NCBI GenBank assembly: GCA_002917775.1 | Contig: KZ627154.1 | Location: 561,474-625,473, forward strand | Direction of reading: 5' to 3' | Origin: Glaciozyma antarctica PI12 | Taxonomy: Eukaryota > Basidiomycota > Microbotryomycetes > Kriegeriales > Camptobasidiaceae | Length of the DNA stretch: 64,000 nt | Shown here: piece by piece, positions 42,943 to 55,382 of the stretch | How the letters are laid out: the number at the start of each line of letters is the position of its first letter | Position numbering within the stretch: position 1 is the stretch's first letter | Made by a program: the position numbers and the translations under genes | Notes under the pieces: generated by a model | Told to the model about the DNA's origin: nothing | Databases searched by the model: none | What the model saw: only the letters and a program-made list of their open reading frames with translations

Positions 42943-45900
42943 CTAATCATAATCATCCGGGTTCGCAACATACAGCACCGGCTTCCTCACCAGCCCATGT
43001 CCAACCCTCACCTTCCCCTTCCCCTCCAGCCCACTTTTTCGCACCGGCGAATCCCCCACCGACTCCTCCGATCCCTCGCGCCCCGAATTCCGCTTCTCAA
43101 TCTTCCGAATCAGCGCCTTGACGCCCGTCCCGTCCTCCTCCATCGCTCTTGGCCCTTGAACCCTCCTCGATCCCCCCCTCGGCGTCGTCGGCGGATCCTC
43201 GGACGGGTCCACCTCGGGCGACTCCTCCGGTAATCGACCGAACGCGTGCCCGTCGTCGCTCGCCATCGTAGGCGTCTGCGAAGCCGTACTACCGCTTCCG
43301 ACTCGAATCCGTTCGACGACGTCCATCCCTCGCATTCGCTCCTCGAGGACCGAACTCGTCGCGGTGGCCCCAGAGCGGTTCGACGAGATTGATCGCCCGT
43401 GTCGTAGCGCCATCGTCGCAGCGTCGAACCTCCCTTGCTCATCCGGTTTTCCGTACGTAGGCGAAGCGGAATCGGCGAAAGGGTCGGGAGATTCGACGAT
43501 AGCCGCTAGGGCGGGAGCGGGGGTAGGGTCTCGGATCCGTTCGTTCGCGGTCGAGGTGGCGGTATCGGCGGGGAGGGGTTTGGCGATCCGACTCCACCAG
43601 GTTGAAGAGCGGGAGAGCTTGTCGGCGTGTGAGAGGGAGGAGGAGGAGGACTGGGAGAGGCGGGGAGCGAGGGCTGGTTGCGGGGCGAAGGAGGAGCCGT
43701 ATAGTGATGAAGGAGGGGAGAACGGTCTTGAAGGCGTCGAGAGGAGTCGGTGCGAGTCGTTCGAGGTCGTCGTAGGTCCCGTCGAGAACGATAACTGCGT
43801 GCCGACCGACCTCGCTCCCCCACTCTCCGTCGTCCGTTCGTCCTCGTGCGATTCACTCCTGTCGTCCTCCTGCTCGTCCCACTCCTGAATTGACGCCAGC
43901 ATCGGATCCCCCCCTCCTGCCCGTCCCGCCAGATCACCCTCTTCGTCCCTTGAACCAAGCGCAACGAACCCGCCCAGCGCGCCACCCAGAAACGAAGTCC
44001 TCGACGCCGTCGTCCCCTCCCCTCCAAACGCATCCCAAACCCCCATCCCCGCCCTCCCCTTCAAGCCCATCTCCCCCTCAAACGTCTCCCACTCTTTCCC
44101 CTCCTCGTCCCTCAGCATATCAAACCTCGCTCCCCCCTCCTTTCCAGCCCACATCCCCGAAAAAGCCCTCTTCATCCCTCCCCCATTCCGCATCCCCACT
44201 GGCAAAGCCTTCTCCATCACGTACGCCTCCCCCGGTGGGCCACGATGATCAGCCATGAGGCTTCCGCTACCTTCGGCGCCCGAGGCGTGCCACCCTCCGC
44301 GGCCTTGACGAGGGGAAGGATAACCGCGCTGAGAGCGACGACGGAAGAGGAGGGCTCCGCCGGCGAGGAGGACGAGAGCGGCGAGAGAGCCACCGACGGC
44401 GCCGATGATGGTGGTTTTCGAAGAGGAGGAGGAAGGAGGGGGAAAGGGGTCGGAGGAGGTGGAAGTGGGAGAGGTGGGAGCGGCGGTGTGGACGCCTGGA
44501 GTTATCCAGGCGGCGCTGGATTTGGATTTGGTCGGCGGGGTGGCGGGGTTGGGAGTGGAGGAGGGGATGGCGCCGGATTTCGGGTTGTCGATGACGGCGA
44601 GGTAGGAGGGGATGTAGGAGGAGAGGTAGGTGTCGTTGGCGGGTGCGTAGACGACAAGATCCGACGAGGCAGGGTTGTTGAGGCCGTATCCTGTAAAGTC
44701 ACGTCAGCGAATCGCTTCGCACAGCTGTAGTGAGAACTCACCGAACGCTATTAGGACCGTTTCACCTAGCACGACCGCCGAATGACCCCAGACTTGTTCC
44801 CCCTCGCTTGTCGCCGTCCAAATCCCAGTCGAGACGTCGAGGAGCGCACTATCGCTCCAGACCTCCGTCCCATCTAAGCTCCTCCCTCCCTGGATCCAGA
44901 TGTTCCCCTCAAATCCGACAGCGACGTGGCCTCGTCGTCCTACGGGTGCGTCCGAAAGCGCCACCGTCGACCACGTTCCTCCTCCGAGCGCCGAAGAAGG
45001 GCTAAAGACCCATACCTCGGCGAGCGAAGCAAGGGACTCGACGCCATCAACGCTCTGCACGCCTCCAACGAGGTAGATCGCCGGTCGTCCCCTCGCATCA
45101 TTCATCATCACCGCCGAACCATCCCACATCGGCGGCGGTCCTCCCTCCCCACTCCATGTCCCCCACTCTCCCTCCCCTACTCCACCCTCCCGTACCGCCG
45201 CTCCAAACTCCCACATCTCGTTCATAGGCACTCTGCTTCCGTCACTCCGCATCCCGCCGAAGATCCACGCCCGCGTCCTCGTCCCATCCGTCGCAGAAGC
45301 CGCGAACGCTCGTTCCCTCCTCATCGGCTGCCCTCCCCCTCTCCCCTCGTGCGTCCAATCCGGGTACTCGAGGCTCCACAAGCTGTCGTTCCCGCTTTGT
45401 ATAACGACTTCTGGATCCCCAGTCGCGTCTCCTCCGAAGAGGAGGGCCGAGGAGGAGCCGAGGGGGAGGGCAGCGGCGTAGGCTGCTGTAGGACCGGAGA
45501 GGGAGGTCCAAGGAGGTGAGGAGAGGGGAAAGGCGGAGGAGAGGGAGAGGGAAAGGGTTGTAGAGGTGGTGGGGGTTGAGGAGAGGGTTTGGCCGGGGGT
45601 GTAAAACTTGCCGGAGATGATGAGGAGAGTCGGGGAGGAGGGGGTGAGGAGGAGAGTCGAGTGGGCCCACCTGCGGTTGTGTTCGTTAGACGAGGTCTTG
45701 TCAAGTCTTTGCTCGCTGCAGGCTGGCGAGGAACAGGTCTAGTAGGCGGAGAGGAAGGCGAGGCCGAGTGTCAAGAGGAGGTGAGGCCCTCGTGCTGCTC
45801 TCTCACCCTCACCACAGCAACAACTTCGTCCCTCGAGTTAACGCCACGTACGAAGGCCCAGAAGGTAGGCATAACAGCACCCAGCACGACCGCAAGCCTA

Positions 45901-46003
45901 CTCACCTTCCAACGACTTGAGCACCCACACCTCCTATCGCTGTTCCCATCCAGTCTCCTGCTCCCCACAGCGCCACCACGCCCAACCATCTCGTAAAGCG
46001 CAT
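42943..46003 (-). CDS. Kelch-repeat single-pass membrane protein
   Basis: The start MRFTRWLGVVALWGAGDWMG is a signal-peptide-like stretch. After a long first intron (near 45674-45936) come kelch repeats forming a beta-propeller: RWAHSTLLLTPSSPTLLIIS, RAFAASATDGTRTRAWIFGG, AIYLVGGVQSVDG, RRGHVAVGFEGNIWIQGG, WGHSAVVLGETVLIAFG. Then a Ser/Thr/Pro-rich linker, a membrane helix (TTIIGAVGGSLAALVLLAGG) followed by RRRSQRG, and a cytosolic tail of about 430 residues, Ser/Pro-rich, ending YVANPDDYD. Fungal proteins of this architecture are little studied; some are implicated in cell-surface signalling or polarity. No enzyme active site is seen. Divergent from carboxypeptidase S across a large spacer. 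Confidence 0.78.
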
Positions 46004-47367
46004 CCGAGACTTTATGCAATGCTTCGCTCGTCCGTAGGCTGGCCGGGGAGGCGGAAGGGGTTATGACGGGGCAGCGTTGAGTGATGGGCCGAGAGGAGAG
46101 GGGGGGATAAAGGAGTGGTTCTCAATGGCCTGAGGCGTGACCTGGAGTAGTAAAGAGTGATAGAGTTGGCGTGCTGGTCAAGCTGAGACTGGCTAGAGGA
46201 TGGGACTGGCTGGAGAAAGAGCCTTGTTGACGCGCAACGCGAAGTCCTTCTTCGGCCTTTGCTTCTCTCCCCCCTGAAGGAACCTCTGCCCGTTGGATAC
46301 AACAAGCGCACGGTTTGGTCCTCCAGCTCGGCGCGCACATCGTGTCCTTGCCCCTGCGCCGGTCGCTTGCGGGCTGCCTTCTCGGGCCGCCTTCCACCTC
46401 CCATCGACCGCCATCCTCTCAATTCTCGCGCCCTGCTGCTTCGAGGAAGACGAATCAGTCGTTCTTCCCTGGTGAGTTTTGGCCACACAGTCGAGCAGCT
46501 CGGAGGAACCCCCGCGCCTTCTGCTCCTACAAGCCGCACGAGCAGATCAGCGGGGAGTCCTCAGGCTGCGCAGCGAAGGCCTGCTGCTTCGTTTTCAACG
46601 CTTTTGCTCTGTTCCACACGAGGATACCACAGTGCTCCCAGAAATATCTCTTGGACCTCGTCTTGCACTGCTTCGAGAGACGTCGCCGATTCGCCTCCGT
46701 TCCATCCGGCTTCCTGCTCTGGTGCTCAGTTCGAGCTCTCCCGTAGCTGTATCGAGAGCGTCCTCGCTCGTCGGCATTCAGCCTGCTCGAATCTGCGTTC
46801 AGGCGTCCCTCCTTCGTGTTCTGCGCTCTCGCGTAAGCTTCGCTCTCCTCGTTGCTTGCGCCTCGCGTCGCGGACTTCCTTCACCTCTCCATACCAACGG
46901 TGAAGAGGCGTAAGACACTCTCGCGCTGCAGAAATTCAGTCTAGCGGTGTACTCAGCTCGGAATCGTCCTCCCCAGGAGGAGCCTCGGCAGCGAGATTTC
47001 GAGCTGGTGCCTTCGGCTGTGGTATTCCTGTAATCTGCTGCGCTGGTATAAAACGTGTTGGACTGCTCCTTACACCTCCTCCTCTCCAGCGTCGCCAGCT
47101 CCACCGTCTCGCTCAAATCCTCGGAGCCAGAACGGCTGCTTCCAGCTTGCTTGACATGAGTTCGGATGGGGCTGAAATACGACAAGTCGCTCTTAGACTG
47201 ATAACGCTCACTGCTGCCAGCTACTGCCTCTAGTCAGCGACTTTTGGGCCGAGTATATTGTAAAGCGGAGACAGCAGCGGAGCTACATAGGCTCGGCCGA
47301 GCGAGGTCTTCTGGCGCCGACCTCGCGGTCAATTCTCCCTCCTCCACCCCGTCCAGCAGCAACAGCA
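46004..47367. other. Large divergent intergenic region, 1.36 kb
   Basis: The longest gap in the window, between the kelch gene (minus) and carboxypeptidase S (plus). It holds no recognisable gene. Several unspliced open frames exist, the longest 214 codons at 46259-46903 on the plus strand, Ser/Arg-rich and without a domain. It probably contains two promoters with long leaders; a noncoding or unrecognised small gene is possible. Confidence 0.45.
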
Positions 47368-49740
47368 ATGAACGACGACAAGAAAGCCTACCTCTCCTCA
47401 GCGCACGACCTCCCCACCAGCCACCCCGCCCCTCTCCCCACCGCCAGCCTCCTCACGCGGCTGCGTCTCCCAGCCGCCCTCGTCCTCGCCGCGTTCGCCC
47501 TCACCCACATCGTCCCTTCGCTAAGCCCGTTCGAAGCGCAGCTCCCAGCTGTATCGCCTGGAGCGCGCTGCCCGGCGCAGGTGGAGCCGCTGAACTTGGG
47601 GCTTGATTGGCGTCCGGCGGAGGATGGGGAGTATACGGCGCTAGCGGTTAAGAGGCTTCAGGGAGCTATTCAGATTGTGAGAAAACGTTTCTGCGAGCGG
47701 TATATGGGTAGCGGGCAGAGGGTATGGCGGGGAGCTGGTCGCGAGCGTGTGGAGAGGAGCTGGGGCCGGTCAGCTTGGCTCAGCGCGGCGGAGGACAGCA
47801 CAGCGAGCGGAGCTGACCAGCGCTCACTTCCTACAGCCTACTCAGTCGTTCGATGATATGGGCGTTCCCGGCCAGGACCCACGGTTCGGCCAGATGGAGA
47901 AGCTGAACCAGTACCTCGTCGAGACGTTCCCTTTGACGTGAGTCTTGATCACTGTATCGTCTCGAGAAACGATGCTGAGAAAAGTGCTTGCAGGCACACG
48001 GCGGTGGAGCTGGAGAAGGTCGCGCTGTACGGCCTGCTCTACACCTGGAAGGGATCCGACGAGTCCCTCAAGCCTATCGTGCAACGCTCCGACTCCCTTG
48101 CTCGCCTCCTTCGTGCTGACGAATCGTTAAATAGGTGCTCATGGCTCATCAAGACGTCGTCCCTGTCAACCCGTCGACCGAGGACCGCTGGACTTACCCT
48201 CCCTTCTCTGGACACCAAGACGAGGCCGGATGGATCTGGGGTGTACGTTCACGTTCCCCTTTCTCATGCTCCTACGCTCACCATCAATTGCTCAGCGAGG
48301 TGGAGCCGACTGCAAGAACACTGTGAGATTTCTCTTCCAGCTTCGAGGCCAGAGCTCGTGCTCACCCTGCTTCCTCTTCTCCAGCTCGTTGGTATCCTCG
48401 CTGCAGTCGAGAAGCTCGTCTCGGACGACTTCAAGCCCACTCGGTTCGTCTCTTCCAACGCACCGCGAATCTCCACTCACACCCGCTCCGCAGCACCATC
48501 ATCCTCTCCTTCGTCCGTCTCCTCCTCGCACTTCCTTCGCAACCACTAACCCCCTCCGCAGGGCTTCGACGAAGAGATCAGTGGCCCTCGCTCCGCCGCT
48601 CCTCTCTCCGCTCTCCTCCTCTCGCGCTACGGTCCCTCCGGCGTCTCCCTCGTGCTCGACGAAGGCTTCACGGGCGTCGACACCTCGTACGGCGCTCTTT
48701 TCGCTCGACTCGGCATGGCAGAGAAAGGAGCGATCTCGCTAAAGCTTTCGGTCGCGACGCCTGGTGGACATTCGAGTGTCCCGTCGAAGCATACGGGGAT
48801 TGGGATGCTCAGTCTGCTGCTGGTCGAGTTGGAGAAGAATAGGGATGAGCCGAAGTTGAGGGAGGGGAACCCTATGCTCGCGTACCTGGACTGCGCGAGG
48901 AAGTTCGGAGACGTGGGGAAGAAGATGGGCAAGAAGATTAGGGATTCGAGGAAGTGGAAAAGGCTCGGCAAGGAGTTGGCGGAGAACGACGATGTCGCTG
49001 CTGCGTTCTTGGGGACGACTCAGGCGATTGATCTCATTCAGGGTGGTGTCAAAGTACGTCGCTCCCGTCCTGTTCGCGATCCCCTCTTGACTCCTTTCGT
49101 CGCAGATCAACGCCCTCCCTGAGGTACCTCAGGTCTCTCTCCCTCCTCAAAACACCGCTAACATCCCCCAGTTCACCTCGGCGATGATCAACTACCGCAT
49201 CGACTTCCTCGAATCGACCACCTCAACCTTCTCTCGCATCTCTTCCCTCCTCGCCCCCGTCGCCAAATCTCTCAACATGACCTTCGCTCCCAACGGCACT
49301 TTCCCCGAGATCGACAACCATATCATCCGACTCGATATCGTCGAAGGCTCGGCGCTCGAACCGGCGCCTTTGACGCCTAGTACGGGAGCGGCCTTTGAGT
49401 TGATGAGTGGGACGATCAAGCATGTCTTTGAGGGAGCGGTCGTGGCGCCTAGTGCGATGATTGGTGAGTCGTCTTTCGCTTCGGGGGAAGGAGGGAGCTG
49501 ATGAAGAGCAGCGAACACGGATACAAAGTGGTACTGGGATCTCACCAACAACATATATCGGTTCGCGCCCGCGTCCACGGAGCTCATCAAGAACTTCCAC
49601 ACGGTCGACGAGAGGTGCGTTGCGTGCAAGACTGGCTGGAACGGAGCTGATGCGACGACAGGATCCACATCGATGCGCATTTGAGCAGCATCCAGTTCTT
49701 CCACAAGCTTATTAGCAACACGGAGGGGTGGACAGACTAG
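47368..49740 (+). CDS. CPS1: Vacuolar carboxypeptidase S (M20 metallopeptidase)
   Basis: Zinc carboxypeptidase that releases C-terminal residues from peptides, giving nitrogen from vacuolar peptides. It has an N-terminal membrane anchor (LPAALVLAAFALTHIVP) as expected of Cps1, which travels to the vacuole as a type II membrane protein. Zinc-site motifs: LMAHQDVVPVNPST (ligand histidine and nearby aspartate), WGRGGADCKNT (bridging aspartate), GFDEEISG (catalytic and ligand glutamates), VLDEGFTG and GGHSSVPSKHTGIGML. The C-terminal part ends with HIDAHLSSIQFFH. The start at 47368 is the first ATG before the anchor. Nine or so introns. Length about 580, usual for Cps1. Confidence 0.93.
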
Positions 49741-49987
49741 GAACTGGAATGATGTACATAACAAAAGCAGTTCGCAAACCGCTCGACTCTGCTTCCGCCG
49801 CTTTCCTCTCGGCTCCTCTCCACGTACGAGTGCCGTTTTCAAGAGATAGATACTGCGAGAAGCCACAGCAGACCATCCGCGTCTCGATTAACTTGGTCCC
49901 TTGCGAAGCTCCTAACCTCCCTCTCCCTCCCTCTGCAACCTCCTCAACCTCTCCGCCTGCATCCTCAACTTCCCTCCTCTCTCCTCC
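49741..49987. other. Convergent intergenic region
   Basis: About 250 bases between carboxypeptidase S and the DENND6-like gene, convergent. It becomes C/T-rich toward the DENND6 stop. Nothing else seen. Confidence 0.5.
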
Positions 49988-52265
49988 TCAACCACCTACA
50001 CCAAGCCCATCAGCTCTCTCCTCCCTCCTAAAAAAAAAACGCGCACTCACCGCCTCATTCTCCAACCTCTCCACCATCTCCCTCACCTCCCCTCCCTCCT
50101 TCCCCCCCCATCCAAGCCCTCAGATCGACCCCCTCCAACCGCCCCACAAATCTTCTCCTCACCTCCTCCCCCGCTCTATCCATCCGCTCATGCAACCAGC
50201 TCGCGAAATTCGGGCTCTTAAGGAATTTCGCATAGAAGCGTTCGATGGTAGATCCGGCGGAGAGGTTCGGGCGGAATTCGAGAGGCGTTCCGTGCGCTTT
50301 TAGGGAGGCGAGGAAGTGGGAGGGTTGGAAAGAGCGCGAGAGGGGTGGGGTGATGAGGGATCTGTACGGAGGTTAGTGGAGTTGGATGGGGGAGGGAGGA
50401 CGTACGTGGAGGATGAGGGGAGGGTGCTGAAGTAACGATTTAGAGGCGAGAGAAAGCGTTCAGTGAGGCTGACGAGGTGTTGGAAGATGAGGGCGTCGGA
50501 TTTGAGGTCTGTCTTCCGCGTGATCAACTGCAGTTCAAGCGCGCAGGGTAGGAACGTACAGTCTCCGTTCGTGAACGCCGCCTCGACAGCTTTCGCGACG
50601 CTCTCGTCCTTCTTTAGATGTAGTTTTCGGGAGCTCGTCAGTCCGGCTGGAGTCGAGTCCAATTTAGTGGCGTGCGTGCGAAGGACGTGCGGCCAGGATT
50701 TGAGCGTTGATAGGAGCATCGGGTTGGTAAAAGAGAGGAGCATGCCTGGAAGGGGCTGTTGGCGACGAGTCAGCGAGGAGGAGGACCGAGCAGAGGAGGG
50801 ACGGACCTTGGACGCGGTCGAGATGCGAGGGAAGTCCTTGTCGTGGATGTGGAAGTAGGGTCGATAATCGCTCGCAAAGAGGATCTATCGATCTGTATCA
50901 GCATCCTGTTCGCGAAGAGAGAGGGAGGTCACGCACGGGTCTGATGAGATTTCGTAGGTGGTGAACGAGTTCGCTCCCTGCGCTTGGATCTCTTGAGAAG
51001 ATGATGATAGGCTCGCCGAGAAGTACGAGTTCCCAAAGGAGAAGGATCTCGGTGAAGGAAAGGGTATCGTGGAATGCGACCGAGAGTGGAGTGAGAGGTA
51101 CTGCTGCCGGGATCTGCGAGCCGGGTTAGCTCAGCCAAGCGACGAGAGCGACGAAAGGAACGCACGATACTGATTGATAATGAAGTGGGATGTGGGGTAG
51201 CAGGGAGATGCCATTGAGGCTGTTGTGCGAGAGGCGCGAGGACCGTCTGAACTGAGCCGAGGAAGGGGAGGTCGGTGGGAACTCCAGGTACAAGATCTGG
51301 CCTGGAAAGAGCTGTCAGCTGGCGTGCATTTCGCGCTGAACAGGAGAACGCACCACTGAGCGATGTTATGGCACGCGGATTCAACCATTCCGCCCGAGCT
51401 ATGCTTGAAGTGGAGCGGGCCGAGGACCGACATGGTGCTCGAAAAGAGGCCGACGAGTGAAGGAAGATGCGTAATCTGCGACAGTGGTTAGCTAGAGAGG
51501 CAGGAACGACTAAGCAAGACGCACGAGGACAAGAGAGCGCTGCGAATACCCTCGTCTCAAGAGCTCGTTCTGTGGCGCGCATGGCATCAGCGCCCCCTCC
51601 GTACAGATAACCACAAAAGCTGACCTTCTCCTGAACGAAATACACGAAGCCGTACAGGAACCCATCCACATCAGGCAGCTTGTCGGGCCTCCTGAGCGTT
51701 CGGTCGCGCTCGACCGCGTCAGGCGGGACAGGGATGCGCCAGCTGTAGCTGTGCCGACGGCCGACGGGAAAGTCTCCTTCTGGAAGAGAGGAGAAGGCGA
51801 TGTTGGCTCTCAGGGCGGGGGAGAAGTCGGTGGGAGGGTAGACGTTGTCGAGGTTCTGCGCGCCGCCAGTCAGCTCTGTCCCTGGCGTATCTCCTACTGC
51901 CCTCTTTGTCTACGCCTTCCATCCTTTCCTGAAGCACTCTCGCTCTGCACTCCTGGCCCCGGTCGATCCCTCGCACGCAGCTCGACTCACCGGTCCCACA
52001 TCAACATCGAACTCGACCACGGCGAAGCAGAGGAGGTACCTCCTCAATCGCGCCAGGATGTCCTCTCCCAGCTCCGCGTTGGGGAACTCCAACGCGCGCG
52101 TGAGGGTCTGGCGCCGGTGGGCATCGGTTGGTGACGATCGGCCGGAAGAGGTGGGGTGGAGGTTCGGGAGCGTCGAGCTGCGTGAGGGGCGGCGGTAGTT
52201 TGAGGTCGAGGGGAGTGATAGGCCGACGTCCCCGTCGCGGGCTAAAGGGTCCTCAAAGGGAACCA
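49988..52265 (-). CDS. DENN-domain protein, DENND6 (FAM116) type, putative Rab GEF
   Basis: DENN-domain guanine-nucleotide exchange protein; animal DENND6 activates Rab14 on endosomes and yeast Afi1 has a related domain. The tripartite order is visible: an N-terminal longin-like part (YLLCFAVVEFDVDVGPNLD, NVYPPTDFSPALRANIAFSS), then GFVYFVQEKDELLRRGYSQ, SLVLVTHLPSLVGLFSSTM, ACHNIAQWPD, then the central DENN region with LTPLSVAFHDTLSFTEIL, LLWELVLLGEPIIIF, then dDENN (YFHIHDKDFPRIS, MLLSFTNPMLLSTLKSWPHV). It starts at 52265 (MVPFEDPLARDGDVG). The tail runs through a ten-T run coding FFF and ends DGLGVGG. There a gtgagt donor and an ag acceptor bracket only 23 bases, too short for an intron. 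Seven or more introns. Confidence 0.85.
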
Positions 52266-53068
52266 TAACTGAGTGAGGAGGTGAGAGGTGTCGGGCCGTT
52301 CGAACCCCTCGGCGAAAGCGGCGAAGTTGAACCAAGGAAAGGCGTCCGTCTCTTCTCCTGCTTCGCTTTCTTCTGAGCGGTCGAAGCAAAACCAGAGATT
52401 CATCAGAGAGATGGAGTCAACACCTTCAAGTGTGAGCTCAAGGGGAGGACTGGGTCGGCCAGCGACGACGGCTCTCGGTGTGTTCCTATCTCTTTTGTAC
52501 GACGAAAGCGGTCCTTTTCGCGATTTCTCCTCCGTTTCTGGCTCTTTTCTCTTCGTCCCAAAGGCAAATTGTAGATGTACCCACGAGCAAGCCGAGTCCA
52601 GGCACAGGCGTTGGGAGAAGGGGAACTGAGGGTGCAAGGCCTCGCCGCGACCGCCTGCCGCGGACTTCCGGGGTACATTTCTACACCGCCTCAGCGTGAG
52701 ATGAAGGGCTGCGAAAGCCCAGATTCCTTTGTAGATGCTCTGTGCACATGGGCCAATCGGCTCGGCTTACAACTGCTGTTGAAAGGAGATCTCGCTCAGC
52801 GACACGTTCACATTCCCATTGCGGAGAAAGGGTCATATTCCGGACGGTTGTAGCTGCCCAACCGTATCTCAGTCTCTACTGACACTTAAGGTTCCTGTAC
52901 GAAGACGATTTGCTGTTGTGAATCTGCAGATGAGGTCGCTTTCCACCGCGAGATCTCTTCTTCTTCGCTTTTTTCTCCTGAGATGGTGACGACGAGCCGA
53001 CGACGACGAGCTCGCAAGCTTCTCCAAGCGCAACGTATCCTTTGTCTTTTACACAACCAGGCAAGCTC
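52266..53068. other. Intergenic region upstream of the DENND6-like gene
   Basis: About 800 bases between two minus-strand genes. Open frames here (52288-52629 plus; 52242-52678 minus) are low complexity. I see no supported gene. It holds the DENND6 promoter and the acetamidase 3' end. Confidence 0.5.
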
Positions 53069-55077
53069 CTACGTCTCCCAGTCATTTCCACGGAGTCCAT
53101 CGCTCCTGATCGCCGCCTGTCCGTAGTCTCGCTTCTCAAGCCCATCAGGGTGAGGCATGATGTCGCGATCAAAAATGGCAGTAGGCAGGCCAATAGTGAC
53201 GCACGCGTTGGGCGTATCGACCAACGCAGCGACGTGGGACTCGATAGGAGCGGCGCTCATGAGGAGGTGAGCTCTGCGCGCGATGTTAGCGATGATTGGG
53301 TATGAGGAGGAAGGAACGGACTGCTCGCGAGTGTAGCCAAGCTTCTTGAGGTAGTTCATGCAGTTGAGAGCAGCCTGCTTGTACGCGACGGTCGCGTCCA
53401 TCGAGTACTGCTTTCCATCGCCGTGGACGTCTGCGAAGTATTCCTAGCGTCAGCAAGGATTCTCGGCTGGGTGCCGGTATGCGTAGCTACTTACCGACTG
53501 AGATGCCTTCGAAGACAATCTGAGAAGCGTAGATTGGCTCGACGGGGGAGGGCTGAGAAAAAATGTGGCGTCAGTGACGGGGAATCCAGCTTTAAACGGA
53601 GATGAGAGAGCGCACAAGGAAGATGGGCTGCTTGAGAGCAAACTTCTCGATCCCGCCCTTGATAATGCTGCACTTGAGCTGGATGACTCCCGCCTGCACG
53701 GACAAGAGATGAGCTCGCCGAATCAAACCACCAGCGAGCTAGCGATGCTCACCATCTCGATCGCTCCGCAGAAGCTTAGTTCCCCATCGCCCTGCGAAAA
53801 GTGGAGGTCGCCAACAGAGAGGTTCGCTCCAGCGATGTAGACGGGGAAGTAGCACTTGGATCCCTTGGTGAGGTTCTGCCCAAATCATCATCAGCGCGAG
53901 CCTCAAAAAAGAAACCATCGCAGCCCACCTTGATATCGACGTTCCCACCGTGCTCGCGACCAGGCACAGTCCTTGCTCCCTCCTTGTAGATCCTCTTCCT
54001 GAGCTCCGCGTCAATCTCCTGTCCGACGTACGCGCCAATAGGCTCCGGGGGAAGCGCGACGGCAGGGCAGCAGCCGGGGTGCTGATCAATGAGTCCCTGC
54101 TCGCGCTCGTTCCACGTCTTGAGGAGCTCAGTGGAGGGAGCGGTACCGATGAGTCCCTGCGTCGGGTTAGCGAGCGGAAGGAGGGGGTTGGCGAGGACGT
54201 ACGGGGTGCGAGATTCCGGCGAAACGAACGCCAGGAATGTGGCGCGAGGAAGCGTATACGCCCTCTGCGACGCTCATAATTAGCGGGGTGGAAGATGGAA
54301 GGAGAAAGGGGGACGTACCGAAATCCCAAATCGCTTTCGCGGCTCTCGTGTCGAAATCTTTCGCAAACAGCCCCCCACCATTGTTGAGCTCGAACACTCC
54401 TGCGCAGGTCAAGCGAGGTGAGCGAAGCCGTTGAAATTGAGGAAGAGACGAACCGGTGTAGCCCCAAGGCATCTCAGGCATCGGTCCGACCTCAAGGATC
54501 TCAACCACAAGTGCGTCTCCGGGCCTGCGAAGCAACGATCAGCTCGCGCTTCGGGGTTCGCAAGAAGATTAAAACGCACTCGGCTCCCTCCACGGCGATA
54601 GGTCCAGAGAGGTAGTGAATCTAGCAGCAGGCAGCATCAGCTATTCCACTCGTCAAGTCGGAGTCCGGGAGAACGAACAACGCACCCTGTTGAGATCCAC
54701 GTCCTTCAAATCGTCCGAGTTATCATTGTTAAGGACCTGTCCACCCGTCCACTCGTGGCACTCAATCTTGAACACCTCTCCCTGCTGAACAGTGCACACC
54801 GCCGGACTACAATCTCGTTAGTCATGCTCCTCGATAGCTTGGCGTCGAGGGAGCCTACATATCAGGGCTGCGACGTTCGTTAGCTCTGCGTGCGTACGCG
54901 AGAGAGGAGAGAGGACGCACTGCCAGCGGTTCATGAGGCCCGCTTGCTCGGCGGCGGGCTTGAACGGGTCGACCTGCGCAGCGCGGTTAGCTCTGTCGGA
55001 GATGCGCTGATGAGGAAGCTCACCTTGATGAGGGTTGGGTGGGCAGCGCCATAAGCTTGAGTAGGAGCTGAAGTCAT
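53069..55077 (-). CDS. Acetamidase/formamidase (FmdA/AmdA family)
   Basis: Cytosolic amidase that hydrolyses formamide or acetamide to ammonia and acid, a nitrogen-scavenging enzyme. The start MTSAPTQAYGAAHPTLIKVD is the first ATG. Landmarks: GEVFKIECHEWTGGQVLNND, GPIAVEGAEPGDALVVEILE, GVRFAGISHPGLIGTAPS, PGREHGGNVDIKNLTKGSKC, VYIAGANLSVGDLHFSQGDG, ELSFCGAIEMAGVIQLKCSI. Near the end come YTREQAHLLMSAAPIESH and DTPNACVTIGLPTAIFD. These fit the FmdA_AmdA family across its whole length (about 430 residues). Ten or so introns. Its promoter side has one GATAAC (near 55133). It lies downstream of an amino-acid permease on the same strand. Confidence 0.93.
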
Positions 55078-55382
55078 CCTGGTAGTGCTTGAAGCGAAGG
55101 AGAGAGACGAGAGCAATCACGGCACGAGGGCGATAACGAACACCCCGCAATTCGGCCGCGAGAGCAGTACCAATCAGGCTGACGAATGGGGGTCATGGAG
55201 CGGTTAATCGCCGCAGGAAAGCGCAGAGAGCGAGAGTCCAAGGCGCCGGGGGAAGCTGGGCGAGGAGAGCTCCCGCTCGGAGAGGAGTCGGAGCCGCTGC
55301 TCCGAGAGTGTTGTGGCGCTGTTCCCTTTTTGCAGGCCTGTAATCATCTATACAAATCTACAATCTACGATCTACTCGAACT
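55078..55382. promoter_or_regulatory. Promoter region of the acetamidase gene
   Basis: About 305 bases between the permease stop and the acetamidase start, both minus strand. One GATAAC at 55133-55138 is a candidate GATA-factor site; a single copy is weak evidence. Confidence 0.3.

Noticed and set aside
46259-46903. 214-codon open frame on the plus strand
   Set aside because: Ser/Arg/Pro-rich, no domain, no introns in an intron-dense genome, and overlapped by equally long frames on the other strand. Kept only as part of an unexplained spacer.
52300-52330. T-loop-like gttcgaac as part of a tRNA gene
   Set aside because: No matching stems or acceptor arm around it; similar ttcgaa strings occur in coding sequence elsewhere in the window.
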